Assembly: GCF_003589595.1 (NCBI RefSeq)
Contig: NW_020654289.1
Coordinates: 6,451,692 to 6,515,691 of the forward strand
DNA length: 64,000 nt
Source: Hyposmocoma kahamanoa
Lineage: Eukaryota; Arthropoda; Insecta; Lepidoptera; Cosmopterigidae
Direction of reading: 5' to 3'
The notes below the pieces were generated by a model. The model saw nothing but the letters and a program-made list of their open reading frames with translations. It was not told where the DNA came from and ran no database searches. This document shows positions 34,933 to 45,050 of this stretch, in pieces (within the stretch, counting starts at the first letter, position 1; each line of letters opens with the position of its first letter). The position numbers and the translations under genes are program-made.

Positions 34933-35960
34933 GGTAAAGTCACCAACCCGTTATGCTTAATATTAATGCTAACCATTTATTTTTCGTACCGTTTATAGTT
35001 ACAAAAGTTATTAATTAAATACCTTATTTTTAAATTTTCCAAACAAACATTCCAATTTACGCTACATATGCTTTACAAATGAAATTGTTCTTTATTTGAT
35101 AATATGCACGTAAAAAAGACAATAAAAGCTTAAATACTAGAAAGTAAAACTAGGATTTTTAAATTATATGACTAAAATTGGATCCCCGCGGCATAGTATC
35201 CAAGATTTTGTATTGCTATGCTTATTCATATTATTATGGGCAAGGTAGCTGTCGGCCCTTGGGTTTCCCAGATAGTCTATTAATTTTTTCGATAAAAGTT
35301 TGTGCAGGTGAAGGGCACTGGGATCCCACGGGCCAAGAGTTTCGACTCCAAAGGCTGTAAGTCGGAGTCGAGATCTTGGTACTTATTACTTTTTAGATAG
35401 TTATAAATAGTCACTAAATTATAATTTAAACAGATACACAGGTATTAAGAACAAGACAAAAAGCTTCGTGATGGCAGGAGCTGACCAACTAATTTGACGA
35501 GGCATATAAATATCGCAAAGTACTACAGCTAGAAACGGTGTCAAAGGAAATTGAAAAATGAACCAAAGGAGTTCTAGCTCATAAACTTTTCTTACGGCTG
35601 ATTATATTTTACAAGGCAGATATGGGCATGTACAGGCCAATTAATTACGTATACTAATCTGCCGCGCCCAGCTCGCGGGTAGTCTACCATTAATCCTGGC
35701 GAAATTGCTTTTCAATTGGGCGGTTTCGACAACCTTCATTGCCATTTGCCGATGAAGTATTAACCAGCCGTCCTTATAATTAACAGACCAAATAGTTAGG
35801 CCAAATATTTAGACTTTACGAGCGGCAATTCTTTTTAAACTGGTTGTTAAAATAATTTTGATTCTAATTACTGGGTAAAGTGATCCATTATATGTACATT
35901 GTTTATCTTATTGCGTAGTGATATTTATTAGCGCGTTATTCTACCTCAAATCATAACAGA
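34933..35960. other. No gene recognised
   Basis: No supportable gene. A GC-richer patch at 35660-35770 is not matched elsewhere in the window. Confidence 0.4.
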
Positions 35961-35965
35961 CTTGT

Positions 35966-36262
35966 TTAGCAGTAGAGCTCCTTATGAAAGAGTTCGTCCA
36001 GGGAAATACTTGGCAGTATTTCCCTTATTGGCCTTATAATATCAGCATTACTGTGTTCCGGTTTTGAATAGTAAGGGGTGCTGGTGAAATTACAGGCACA
36101 TGGAACTTGTCAACTTATGTCTCAGGATGGCGGGCGTAGTGGAAGTGCACCTCAGATCTTTGCGATTTAAAGCTCTGAGGACGCTGCAACTGTTATGGAC
36201 AGGCGTGTAGCTTACCGACGACGATTTTTTCGTCCCGTTTAATGATATCATTAAAAAAGACT
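35966..36262 (+). repeat. Repeat A copy 10
   Basis: Near full length. A local inverted pair GGGAAATACT/AGTATTTCCC at 36001-36023 replaces part of the usual sequence. Confidence 0.8.
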
Positions 36263-38056
36263 GTCTCTGTCTTAGCTTATACTAACTTACTACTAAGTAT
36301 GGGCTTCTTTTACTGCTTGCCTTTCACCTTGATCCATCACCACCCTTAGCCAAGGATTGATTTGTATATCTGACCAACGTCGTAATAGTTTGCCCACAAA
36401 TCTTTTCGCTACTCTCAGCCGCCACTGCGTGAGAGCTGGTGTCAAAAATATAGGACTATACAACAATTTCACGTCACCTTATAAGCGACTTCAACCTCAC
36501 CTCGCACGATCTTGCACTCGCTCACCAAGGGAAGAAGCTCTTCTTTAGAACGCGTCGCTGACACTTGCTTCGTGGCTGTGGTATGGCTTAATGCATAGCG
36601 AGACTATTGCGCGGCGTTGGGTTGTTTTATTCAGTAATTGGTTAATTATTTATTAATTTGAAGGGGCAGGTGTGTGGCTGTCGGTGGACGGCGGCCGTGA
36701 GAGGAAATCTGTAAAATCAAGAATCGTGTGAGGTCGCCTTTTAAGCGAAATGAGAAGAACTACAAAGTTTATATACACTGAAAGTTATTGAAATGTAAAT
36801 AAAATAAGAGAAAGGAATAACAATATGCAAAACAAAATCGCCGTTGACGACAGAACAATCAGTACGAACTTTCAATCCTTTTCACACTTTATTATGAACT
36901 GTAATAAATATAAATGTACGTATGTAATTCTTGCACATCAAGACGACTCAGATATCGGCCGAGACTGATTTATATACTTCGTTTATCAATGTACTGCGGA
37001 TTATGTGTTGACATTTTAAAGCGTTCAGTCTCGGTGGCCCATTTCGTGAGGTACCAACAAATACTATTGTGATGTTACATAATGTGGTTCACCTGCAAAT
37101 ACGAGTATAATATTTATCAGTATAAAATTCATTAATCTCTCTACAAATATGGTGTTTATATCAATCTGTACTATACTCTACTACTGTGTTAGCACACCGT
37201 ATTAATTAAAATATAAATTACAAAATATTTTCTTATTTTATGTATTTAAAATGCCAAGTACACAATATATTTGTGTGGCATATTGAAAATATAAGATACG
37301 GTATTTTGACCTAATTTATTAAATTAAAAAAAAATTAAATAATTACCACAAACTAATTCGAACGAAAAACGAAAGTAATTCAAATATCAATTACAAAATA
37401 CGTCATAGTCATGTATTTTAAATAGGTAGCAATTATAAAATAATTTTTTAGTTTGTGATTAAAACATAAAAAACGTGTTTATGTTTCAATTTCGAATCCG
37501 GGGCCTTGATTACAATGCAGATCTTAAAATTTTGATAACTAATTAAATAAATTTTTCAATTCAATTACCAATAAATATATTAAATTTTCCTCATGCAAAA
37601 TCTGTTACTATGCGCTGCTAATACAACTTTAGGTAATAACCTTGAAATTATTGACATGGTTCTGATTTAATCAAGTCAAATTGAAATTGTATACAAAATC
37701 ATACAAAGATATTAAAACTAAAAAGATGAACGTAAACATGTCAGTGAGATCAATTAATTACGTGTAACAGGTTTAAAATGTTAGTAAGGTACAAAACAAG
37801 GACACACATCGTACGATTACATATTTTTTTTAATAAAAGGCAATATCAATAGGAATTTATGAATGAATCTTGTATTATATGATTCGACATTCTTTTTTGT
37901 CAAAGTGGATTCACAGCTTTTTACACTTTAAAAAAAAGACGCGGATGATTTAGAAATCAACAGGTCAGTAACTAAAGTCTTAGTAAATGGCACTTTTTTA
38001 TATTCACAGACATCTTATTATAGAAGCATCTATATTGCCCCTTATATGAAAACAGA
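36263..38056. other. No gene recognised
   Basis: AT-rich, with a somewhat GC-richer stretch at 36380-36620 holding a 63-codon open frame with no domain. Confidence 0.4.
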
Positions 38057-38085
38057 GTCGAAGACCTCGGTGGCCTGGTGACTAA
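38057..38085 (+). repeat. SINE-E head fragment
   Basis: GAAGACCTCGGTGGCCTGGT matches the first 20 bases of the SINE-E head, then stops at an A-run. Confidence 0.5.
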
Positions 38086-38190
38086 AAAAATTTTATTGTT
38101 CTATTTGTATTGTTTTTTATATACTTTATTCGTTTTTATAGCACTAAAGTACATTGACTTACAAAAAAGTATTAAATTATCTCGCTCAAT

Positions 38191-38418
38191 CATTGACTTA
38201 CAATTATATGGACGTCGGGTCCGCGCTAAAAAGTGTCCGCACTTGTAAGGCGCTAAAATCGTATACAGAGCGCCAAACTCCGCTTTAGTCTTCATTTGTT
38301 CGACTGACAGCGCGATACTGCGATGACATTACAATTTAAACTTCGAATAGGTTGACTTGGGACATTTTTTTCGTGGTTTTTGTATTAGACCCGTCGTCCA
38401 TTTATTTGTAAGTCAATG
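38191..38418. mobile_element. TIR element TIR-K (228 bp) with perfect 8-bp target duplication
   Basis: Left end CATTGACTTACAATTATATG and complemented right end CATTGACTTACAAATAAATG continue through GACGWCGGGTC, about 31 bp of inverted terminus with only three mismatches. The octamer CGCTCAAT sits immediately outside at 38183-38190 and 38419-38426 with no mismatch. A partial extra terminus (CATTGACTTACAAAAAA) lies at 38152-38168. The 8-bp duplication fits hAT or P-type elements. A minus-strand open frame (38101-38295) crosses the left boundary and is not a gene. Confidence 0.85.
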
Positions 38419-38459
38419 CGCTCAATGCAAGATATGTTTCATCTGTCACTAGTTGTACT

Positions 38460-38742
38460 TCTTGTCAAAATACTCTTACCTTACCTATTTCTGCCGCCAA
38501 GCAGTAATGTTTGGCATTACTGTGTTCCGGTTAGGTTAGGGAAGGGTAATAAGGGTGCTGGTGAAATTACAGGCACATGGGACTTGTCAACTTCTGTCTC
38601 AAGGTGTCGGGCACAGTAGCAGTATCCCCTCAGATCTTTTCTATGTAAAGCTCCGAGTGGCACTACAACTGTTATGGCCAGGCGTGTAGCTACTATTAGG
38701 CGCACGACTTGTTCATCCCGACACTTGATATTATAAAAAAAA
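38460..38742 (+). repeat. Repeat A copy 11
   Basis: Lacks a clean 5' end, then CCTATTTCTGCCGCCAAGCA through to GACACTTGATATTATAAAAA. Contains a GGTTAGGTTAGGG insertion in place of GGTTTTGAAGGG. Confidence 0.8.
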
Positions 38743-38818
38743 CTCTTATCTATGTAAATTGAACATGTAATAGATGTTAAAAATCAATTGTTGACGAACA
38801 TAATAAATAGGAAATAAA

Positions 38819-38984
38819 CTAATTTTCCGGATTTAAATCGCGTATATTTGTTCTTCCAAACAAAAAAACGTCTCATGGTCACGGTTGACCACCGAAAAAT
38901 TAAGATTTAAATCCGGAAAAATAGTTTCATTTCCTATGTGTGACAATCGCGAAAACCTAAGAACTCGGAACAGAATGAATTAAA
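38819..38984. repeat. Repeat B copy with clear inverted ends
   Basis: ATAGGAAATAAACTAATTTT then CCGGATTTAAATC on the left is inverted on the right (GATTTAAATCCGG at 38904-38916, then AAAAATAGTTTCATTTCCTA). Seventeen bp (38823-38839 and 38904-38920) are a perfect inverted match. The outer right sequence CAATCGCGAAAACCTAAGAA is shared with other copies and so belongs to the family. Confidence 0.65.
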
Positions 38985-38989
38985 AATAA

Positions 38990-39172
38990 AACATATTGCA
39001 TTGTGGGCACTGAACGAGGAGGTCCTGGATTCGTTCCCGGATTTCCGTTAGAACCAACTAGAGAAATTAACTTTCCTAAATTGGTTCTAGTCTGGGTATT
39101 CTGGGAAGAGCCTGAAAGTGAATTCCGTTGTTCTGGTACTCATAGTATAGGGAATAACCTAGTTTGAGACCA
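38990..39172 (+). repeat. SINE-E copy 4
   Basis: Decayed head, then GGTCCTGGATTCGTTCCCGG (B box) and the body CCTAAATTGGTTCTAGTCTG and TGGGTATTCTGGGAAGAGCC. Confidence 0.65.
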
Positions 39173-39299
39173 GCAAAAAACTTCCAAACAATTCTAATAC
39201 GCCTTTCCGTATAATTGAGATTTGAGTTCACGCTATGGTACAACAAGACGGCACAAAGTCCAAATATAAAAGCAAAGGATGCTGTTGAATGTAATTACT

Positions 39300-39505
39300 A
39301 TTACAATAATGACCTGGTCTCAAACTAGGAAATACCTTGTGCTGAGTATCAGAACAACGAAATTGACTCCGCGGCAACAAAAACACCCAGATCAGCTCCA
39401 ACTTAGAAAACTTCTTTTCACAAATTTGTCCTAGCGGTAATCGAATCCGGGACCCCTCATCCAGAAGCCATATTTTAAACCGTGAGGTCTTCGTCAAATG
39501 TTTAT
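39300..39505 (-). repeat. SINE-E copy 5
   Basis: Reverse orientation. The B box complement TCGAATCCGGGACC lies at about 39440 and the head complement ACCGTGAGGTCTTCG at its right end. The body extends left to CTCAAACTAGGAAATACC. Confidence 0.65.
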
Positions 39506-39510
39506 TAAGA

Positions 39511-39648
39511 TTTTTTTTTTATTATACCAAGTAACCGGATGAACAAGTCATGCGTGTGGTAGTAAAGCGACACGCCTTGTACATAACAGTCGCAGTGCCA
39601 CTCAAAGATTAAATCACAAAGATCTGATGAGCACTGCCAATGCGCCAG
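39511..39648 (-). repeat. Repeat A copy 12 (5' truncated)
   Basis: Only the 3' half is present in reverse orientation, from the T-run to ACTGCCAATGCGCCAGTC. Confidence 0.7.
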
Positions 39649-40286
39649 TCAAAAAAAAAATATTTATTCGCACATTAAAATACTAAAATTTGTTTTAAAC
39701 ATTGCAAAAAAATTGTGCTACAACCAACAACAACTCACATAATAATACAAGTGTTTAATTCATACATTACTCCGTTTTGCTTGCGTTATCATATCAGATA
39801 ATTTTTTGGCACATCCATTTCGCTTGAGTATTAAATTTGTAATAAAAAATTGTGTCTTCATTTCTCACTGTCAACAATAACTAAACTGCATCGAGTATAT
39901 AACCCGAAATAGAGACGAAATAAGGGCCATCCAACCCAGGCAACTCATCGGGTAAATTGACCTTAGATCACTTTTAAATATCAATTCTCGTTTGCCCTGA
40001 AATCACAAAAGAGAAAACTGAAATAGTACAGCGCCAACAACTGACCTGTGTCTACATCTCCGTATATTCCAAAGATATTACCTTACCTTACCTATATTTT
40101 AGTTCTATAACTTACCGCCAGGTGGCGAGCTCTGATATTATTATGAAAAGGTGGCCGTCAACAAATACAAGATAGAATCGAGTAGATCATTGCATTAATA
40201 TATGTTACTCAACACGAGAGGGCAGTACTTGTATATAATGAACTGGAACTTTTGTTTAATTTTAAAATTATTGCTGTGAATTGGCA

Positions 40287-40803
40287 ATGAGAAGCTGTAG
40301 GCAGAAATTCAAATGTACGGAATGCAAACAAACTATAACATCAAGAGAGTACTTAAAATGCACCCAATGCGACAAAATATTTGATTTAAATTGTTCTAGA
40401 GATATATCGGAAAAAAGGTTTCGTTTATTGACTCCATTAAGAAAACAAACATTAATGAAATCGTGGAAATGTCATGTCTGCAGTACTAGACAGACAGAAA
40501 CTCCAGCAAAATGTATTAAGAACTTGGTCAATATTAATGTTATAGAAAAACTTAACATAGAATCATCAAATCAAAGTACACCCTCAACACCTAGCGTTTT
40601 TCCGTTACCAATAACTGCACAATCAGCAGGGAATATTATTGAACATAACAACTATGTTATAAACGTGCCCACAGAAAACTCATTTCATTCTCTGAATTCT
40701 GAAACCGAGGAAGATGATGAACGGTCTGAAATTAAAGAACGGTTATCTTTGCTACAAAAAAGTACCTTAAATAGAAGTTGCCCTGACTTGACACGTGATG
40801 AAA
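40287..40803 (+). pseudogene. CR1-like ORF1, N-terminal part (PHD-like finger)
   Basis: The start is taken at the ATG at 40287. Residues 8-60 hold paired cysteines: KCTECKQT, KCTQCDKIFDLNC and WKCHVC. This is the C-x2-C / C-x2-C / x-C / C-x2-C layout of a PHD-like zinc finger, although the usual histidine before the sixth ligand reads aspartate (FDLNC). The following 110 residues are serine, threonine and asparagine-rich and look unstructured. CR1-clade ORF1 proteins bind nucleic acid and chaperone LINE RNA. The frame continues after an inserted SINE: the duplicated octamer TGATGAAA (40796-40803 and 41035-41042) allows exact rejoining in frame at 41043. The apparent stop at 40821-40823 belongs to the SINE tail. 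Confidence 0.8.
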
Positions 40804-41034
40804 TTATAATAAATAATAAATAACGCACACACTCAACATAGCCCCGCACTAGAGAAACCCTGTGTCGCGGGTGCCATGGACACACACATAGACAACCACA
40901 AATTACACCCAAAACCACGAGAGAAATAAATGTAAGCCATACAAACATTTCTCCCGGCCCGGGAATCGAACCTGGGACCTCTGCGTGGCAGTCCGGCATG
41001 GTAACCGTTCGGCCACGGAGGCAGTTAAATGAAA
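40804..41034 (-). repeat. SINE-C copy 2, inserted in ORF1 of the LINE
   Basis: Reading from 41034 leftwards: head CTGCCTCCGTGGCCGAACGG (A box), B box CAGGTTCGATTCCCGGG, body with AATTTGTGGTTGTCTATGTG and CACCCGCGACACAGGGTTTC, then a TTATTTATTATTTATTATAA tail ending at 40804. It is flanked by perfect TGATGAAA duplications (40796-40803 and 41035-41042). Both tRNA-type promoter boxes are well preserved, so this is the youngest-looking SINE in the window. An open frame over it (40685-41098, -) is a shadow. Confidence 0.9.
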
Positions 41035-41042
41035 TGATGAAA

Positions 41043-41299
41043 GTGAGACTATAAAGGAAATTAGAAATGAATTGATTAATTTGGCAGTAAAGCTTCAAAC
41101 CGCAAATCGAATGTACAATGAATTGCTAGTGGAAAATGGTTCTTTAACCAAGCGAATTACTGAGTACGAATTAAAGATAAATAAACTTACTCGCATTTGT
41201 ATGTCATCTTCTAAGCAAAAATCTCGTAAAAAAGGACGTAAAAATGTAAGTACAATAGACTTGAATATTAATGAATCAAACCTCAGAACAAAGTTTTAA
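41043..41299 (+). pseudogene. CR1-like ORF1, coiled-coil and basic part
   Basis: Continues ORF1 after the SINE. The first 45 residues (from ETIKEIRNELINLAVKL to YELKINKLTRI) have heptad-spaced L and I, consistent with a coiled coil, which LINE ORF1 proteins use to trimerise. A basic patch follows (SSKQKSRKKGRKN), likely for RNA binding. The frame ends at TAA (41297-41299), but the next domain continues in another frame from 41271, so a one-base indel in roughly 41230-41275 has broken ORF1. Confidence 0.75.
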
Positions 41300-42017
41300 T
41301 GTATCAGAATCCGACTCTATACTAAACCAGGAAATAGAGGTAGAAATAACCAACGAAACACAGGAGAATATAATTGAAGAAATGGGTGATATTACACATA
41401 AGAATGAAATCATAAAGAACAAAATTATTATTTTGGCTGATCAAATGGGCAGAGAAATAAGGCAAATATTACAAAAACTCATTGGTTCGAAATTCGATGT
41501 ATTCTGTTTCTGTAAACCTGGAGCTAAGCTATCTGATAATCTGAAATTACACGCGAGGGATATTGACAACTTAAGTGAAGATGATTTTATTATTGTCATG
41601 GGAGGCATGAATGACGATAATCCTTTCAATATTGTTTCTAGTATTACAGTATGGTTGAATAAATTTACAAAACCAAATGTTATTATGTGTGAAGTACCTT
41701 TCAATAAACATTTAAATGAAACAAAGTTAAATTATGAATATAAATTGTTATGTAGTAAGTATTACAATGTAACTTTCTTGGACATGGATTTCAGTAGATA
41801 CATACCAAACCGAAAGCAGTTCTCACTGACCGTGTCACGATATTTGCTGAGAGAAGTTTTACATATTGGCTATAAAAGTAATTATAGTAAATTTATCAAA
41901 CAAAAATGTCCCGTAAGCGTTGTAACTGTATCCACACAAACTGAACTATTAAATGAATCAAATGATATTACAACTAATAAAGTTGACATAAGAAATGAAA
42001 ATTTTTTTCGTAAATAA
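41271..42017 (+). pseudogene. CR1-like ORF1, SGNH/esterase-like domain
   Basis: 248 codons. After about 45 acidic residues the domain starts with KIIILADQMGREIRQILQKL, matching the position of the SGNH block I (usually G/S-D-S, here A-D-Q). Block III is GGMNDD (G-x-N-D), preceded by the beta strand DDFIIVM. The rest (NVIMCEVPFNKHLNETKLNY, VTFLDMD, HIGY) fits the alpha/beta order of the family. In CR1 elements this domain is annotated as an esterase of unclear role. Here the nucleophile serine is not evident, so catalysis is doubtful. The ATG at 41271 is only the first in-frame methionine; the original frame came from upstream. Ends at TAA 42015-42017. Confidence 0.8.
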
Positions 42018-42760
42018 CTGTATAATATTAACGGACTAATAAATAAATCGGATTTACTAACAATAGCTCTTGACGAATCATTTGATAATGGTAAAACGGC
42101 GGATATTATTTGTATTACGGAACACAATATGATCAATGAGGACGTCCATTCATTGAATATACCAAGTTTCAGACTAGCAGCTTACTATGCGAGAAAAAAC
42201 AGGCATGGCGATACATGTATATTGGTTAGAAATCAGTTTCAGTATAAATTACTTAATACAATAACTAACTACAGTGTATGTAACATAATTGAGTGTTGCT
42301 GTATTGAGCTCATAAGTGACAATATAATAGTAATATGTGTTTATAGAGTACCTACAAATACAAAAGATAATTTTCAATTATTCTATGACAATCTTCACGA
42401 CATGTTGTATAATTTCTGTTATAAGATGAATAAAAAAATTATTATTTGCGGTGATTTTAACATTGACATTCTTGAAAATTCAGTTTATACAAAAGAACTC
42501 AATAATTTGCTAACAAGTTTCAATCTCATCACATCAATCTATCAGCCAACTCGTCTGTGCAGTGGTAAATGTATAGACAATATATTCCATACATAAAAGG
42601 AAGCAAGGCCACTGTTGTAGAATAGGCATTATCCGACCACACTGCCCAACTACTGCAATGTCCAGTTAAGAAAACTTATACTCCTGGATTTTGGTACAAA
42701 TTAACACGAGATTTATCAAAATACAATATGCTTACATAAATTTAGAGAATACAATACATA
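42018..42760 (+). pseudogene. CR1-like ORF2, APE-type endonuclease domain
   Basis: Directly after the ORF1 stop and in the same frame, the sequence reads LYNINGLINKSDLL (metal-binding N), IICITEHN (catalytic E), VICVYRVPTNT (Y) and IIICGDFNID (D, N), then IYQPTRLCSGKCIDNIF. These are the ordered motifs of the apurinic-type nicking endonuclease that primes LINE integration. The frame stops at 42594-42596; the domain continues two frames over with KGSKATVVE, a TAG at 42623-42625, and ALSDHTAQ (the S-D-H motif). Another shift follows near 42730. No ATG opens this frame before 42129, which is inside the domain, so the true start was probably in the other frame near 41995. Confidence 0.8.
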
Positions 42761-42761
42761 T

Positions 42762-42946
42762 TTGAATAGTATAAAGTTCAATTATATCTACTCAGATGAG
42801 GACCCCAATAATATGTTTAATATTTTTTACGACTTGTTCCAACTTTTATACAATTTATGTTTTCCTACAAAAAAAGTTAAAATACATTCACGAACGAAGC
42901 CTAAATGGATCTCACGAGGTATTAAATTATGTTGTAGAAAAAAAAA
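42762..42946 (+). pseudogene. CR1-like ORF2, linker between endonuclease and RT
   Basis: Frame reads NMFNIFYDLFQLLYNLCFPT and then TKPKWISRGIKLCCRKKK. K-P-x-W-I-x-x-G-I-K is the usual lead-in to the reverse transcriptase of CR1 and Jockey elements. At the run of nine A (42938-42946) the frame passes to that of the long reverse transcriptase ORF, consistent with a one-base slip. Confidence 0.7.
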
Positions 42947-44799
42947 GGGAAATGCTATGGCTGTACCGACATACTAGGAGCACTCAATGTAAAATTAATT
43001 ACAAGCATTATACTCAAAGGTTAAAAAAAAATATCTACTTAACAAAACATGCTAATAATAAATGTAGGGCTGCTTGGAAAGTTGTAAATAAACATAAAAC
43101 TACAAACCCTAAAGAAACTGTCACTAATGTAATTAGAAACGGAGTAACAATAACTAATCTAAAAGGTATAGCACAAGCTTTGAACGACTACTTTATCGAG
43201 CAATTTCAACCGATACATCACAATATCCCTAGAACCAACCACAATTGTTTATATAAAAATCACAAATCTATGTTTATAAATCCTGTAGTTCCTCATGATG
43301 TATACAACATAATAAGTAATTTAAAACATACTTATAGTATTGGGTATGACAATATTAGTACAAAAGTAATAAAATTTGTAGCTGACATTATATCTACAGT
43401 GCTGAGTCATATATTTAATAAATGCATAGAAGAGGGTGTTTTTCCTAATAAGTTGAAGCAATCAATCATAAAACCTCTTTATAAAAAAGGCGACAAAAAT
43501 TGTCTATGTTCCTACAGACCTATATCACAATTATCAGTATTTTCCAAAATTTTTGAAAAAATCATTTATAATAGTTTAAGTAATTATTTTGAAAACAATA
43601 ACATATTCTGTATTGAGCAAAAAGGATTTCGAAAAAATAAATCCATTAACTTGGCTATCTATGACTTCTTGCATCAAATTTATAAACGTGTTGACAACAA
43701 ATCACCTGTTCTAGCTTTATACATTGACCTTACGAAAGCTTTCGATCACGTTGATCACAAAACACTATTAGGCAAATTGAACGCGTATGGTGTAAGGGGT
43801 AATACCTATAATCTTTTAGAGTCATACTTGAGTGGAAGAACACAGTCAACAATGATAACTAGGTTATGTGTTAGCACTAAGACTGAAATTGTATATCTCT
43901 CAAACACTAAAAATGTTATATGTGGTGTGCCCCAAGGCAGTATATTAGGGCCATTACTGTTCTTAATCTATATTAACGACTTTCCAAGATCAATTATACA
44001 TCCTTCGGTATTATTCGCAGACGACTGTACAGTGATTTGTAACAATGAGGATGAAATTAGTAATAGTTTGACATGTATTTTAAATTGGCTAACACAGAAT
44101 AATCTAAAAATCAACATAGATAAAACCAAAATTATGAGTTTCAAACAAAGAAAACAGTACAATGTTAAAGTTATTGAATTTCTTGGTAAATGTTTTAATG
44201 AAAGTGATGGTACTAAGTTTTTAGGTCTACATTTGGATAACAAATTGACATGGAATCATCAAATAGAACATGTTTGTTCCACACTTAGTAAGCAATCGTA
44301 CTCTCTATTTAAGTTGAATAAAGTGGTTGACAGAGATGTCGTTTTACAGGCATATCACGCATATGTAGCCTCTACTTTGAGATACGGTGTAATGTTTTGG
44401 GGGAATTGTTCGGGTATTGATCGCGTTTTTCGCGCTCAAAAAAAGTGTGTGAGAGCTATCTGCAATTTAAAACGAACGGACAGTTGCAAGCCATTTTTTA
44501 AGGAACTTCGTTTGTTAACGTTACCGGGACTTTATATATATGAGTGTTCAATTTTTATTAGAAAAAATCCTGACATGTTTCGGAAAGTTGCACGAGCACG
44601 TAATTGTGAGAAATTATGTATAGAGTCACATAAGACTGCACTTTTTGGCAAAAGTGCATATATCATGGTGCCAAAAATTTATAATAATTTGCGAAGGGAG
44701 CTAAAATTTATTAATAATTTTAATGAATATAAAATGAAATTGTTGAAATTCTTGATAAATAGCACTTTTTACTCCCTGACTGAATTCTTTGACGCCTAA
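42947..44799 (+). CDS. CR1-like ORF2, reverse transcriptase and C-terminal domain
   Basis: Part of a 667-codon open frame whose nominal ATG is 42796; the first 50 codons of that frame are out of phase with the protein, so the real coding part starts near 42947. Numbering from 42796: KPLYKKGDKNCLCSYRPIS at about 227-245; motif A ALYIDLTKAFDHVDH at about 307-321; motif B GVPQGSILGPLLFLIYINDF at about 377-396; motif C LFADDCTVIC at 406-415 with both catalytic aspartates; NLKINIDKTK at about 436-445; then LGLHLDNKLTWNHQIEHV and a tail with LRYGVMFWGNC. All catalytic residues are present and about 600 codons are unbroken, so the damage elsewhere may be recent. The enzyme would copy LINE RNA at nicked target DNA. 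Confidence 0.9.
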
Positions 44800-45050
44800 T
44801 TACTGAGATATTATTATTGAATTTGTTTTTATGGTATTTTGAATTTTATTTAGTTTTGCTTATAATATTTTAATTTAATGACATAATAGTGGAAATTAAT
44901 TTTTTATTTTTATTTTTAAATATAAGTACTAAAGTGACATTTTATATTTGTATGCCAACTATGGTAGAATAAGCTGGATATTTGTATTTAAAATAAGAAC
45001 TATATGTACCTTATTCAGACAAATAAATAAATTTATTGATTGATTGATTC
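44800..45050 (+). other. CR1-like LINE 3' UTR and tail
   Basis: AT-rich 250 bp after the ORF2 stop. Ends AAATAAATAAATTTATTGAT followed by TGATTGATTC. The tandem TTGA/ATTG units are the probable 3' terminus recognised for reverse transcription. TIR-E sequence resumes within a few bases. Confidence 0.75.

Larger units (their letters stand above)
40075..45050 (+). mobile_element. CR1-type non-LTR retrotransposon, full-length but defective
   Basis: Order: short 5' UTR (about 210 bp), ORF1 with PHD-like finger, coiled coil and SGNH/esterase-like domain, ORF2 with APE endonuclease and reverse transcriptase, 3' UTR of about 250 bp, then a TTGA/ATTG microsatellite tail (45036-45050). PHD and esterase domains in ORF1 are described for CR1-clade LINEs, and short microsatellite 3' ends are also typical of that clade. 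The limits come from comparison with the unsplit TIR-E copy at 6 kb. Damage: a SINE in ORF1, a frameshift near 41.25 kb, loss of the ORF2 start, frameshifts near 42590, 42730 and 42940, and a TAG at 42623. At about 4.7 kb without the SINE, it is near the length expected of a complete CR1 element. Confidence 0.85.

Noticed and set aside
40685..41098. 137-codon minus-strand frame
   Set aside because: It runs through the inserted SINE and antisense of ORF1; no domain.
42796..42946. Using ATG 42796 as the true ORF2 start
   Set aside because: The first 50 codons do not match the LINE linker, which is present in the neighbouring frame (42762); the methionine is accidental.
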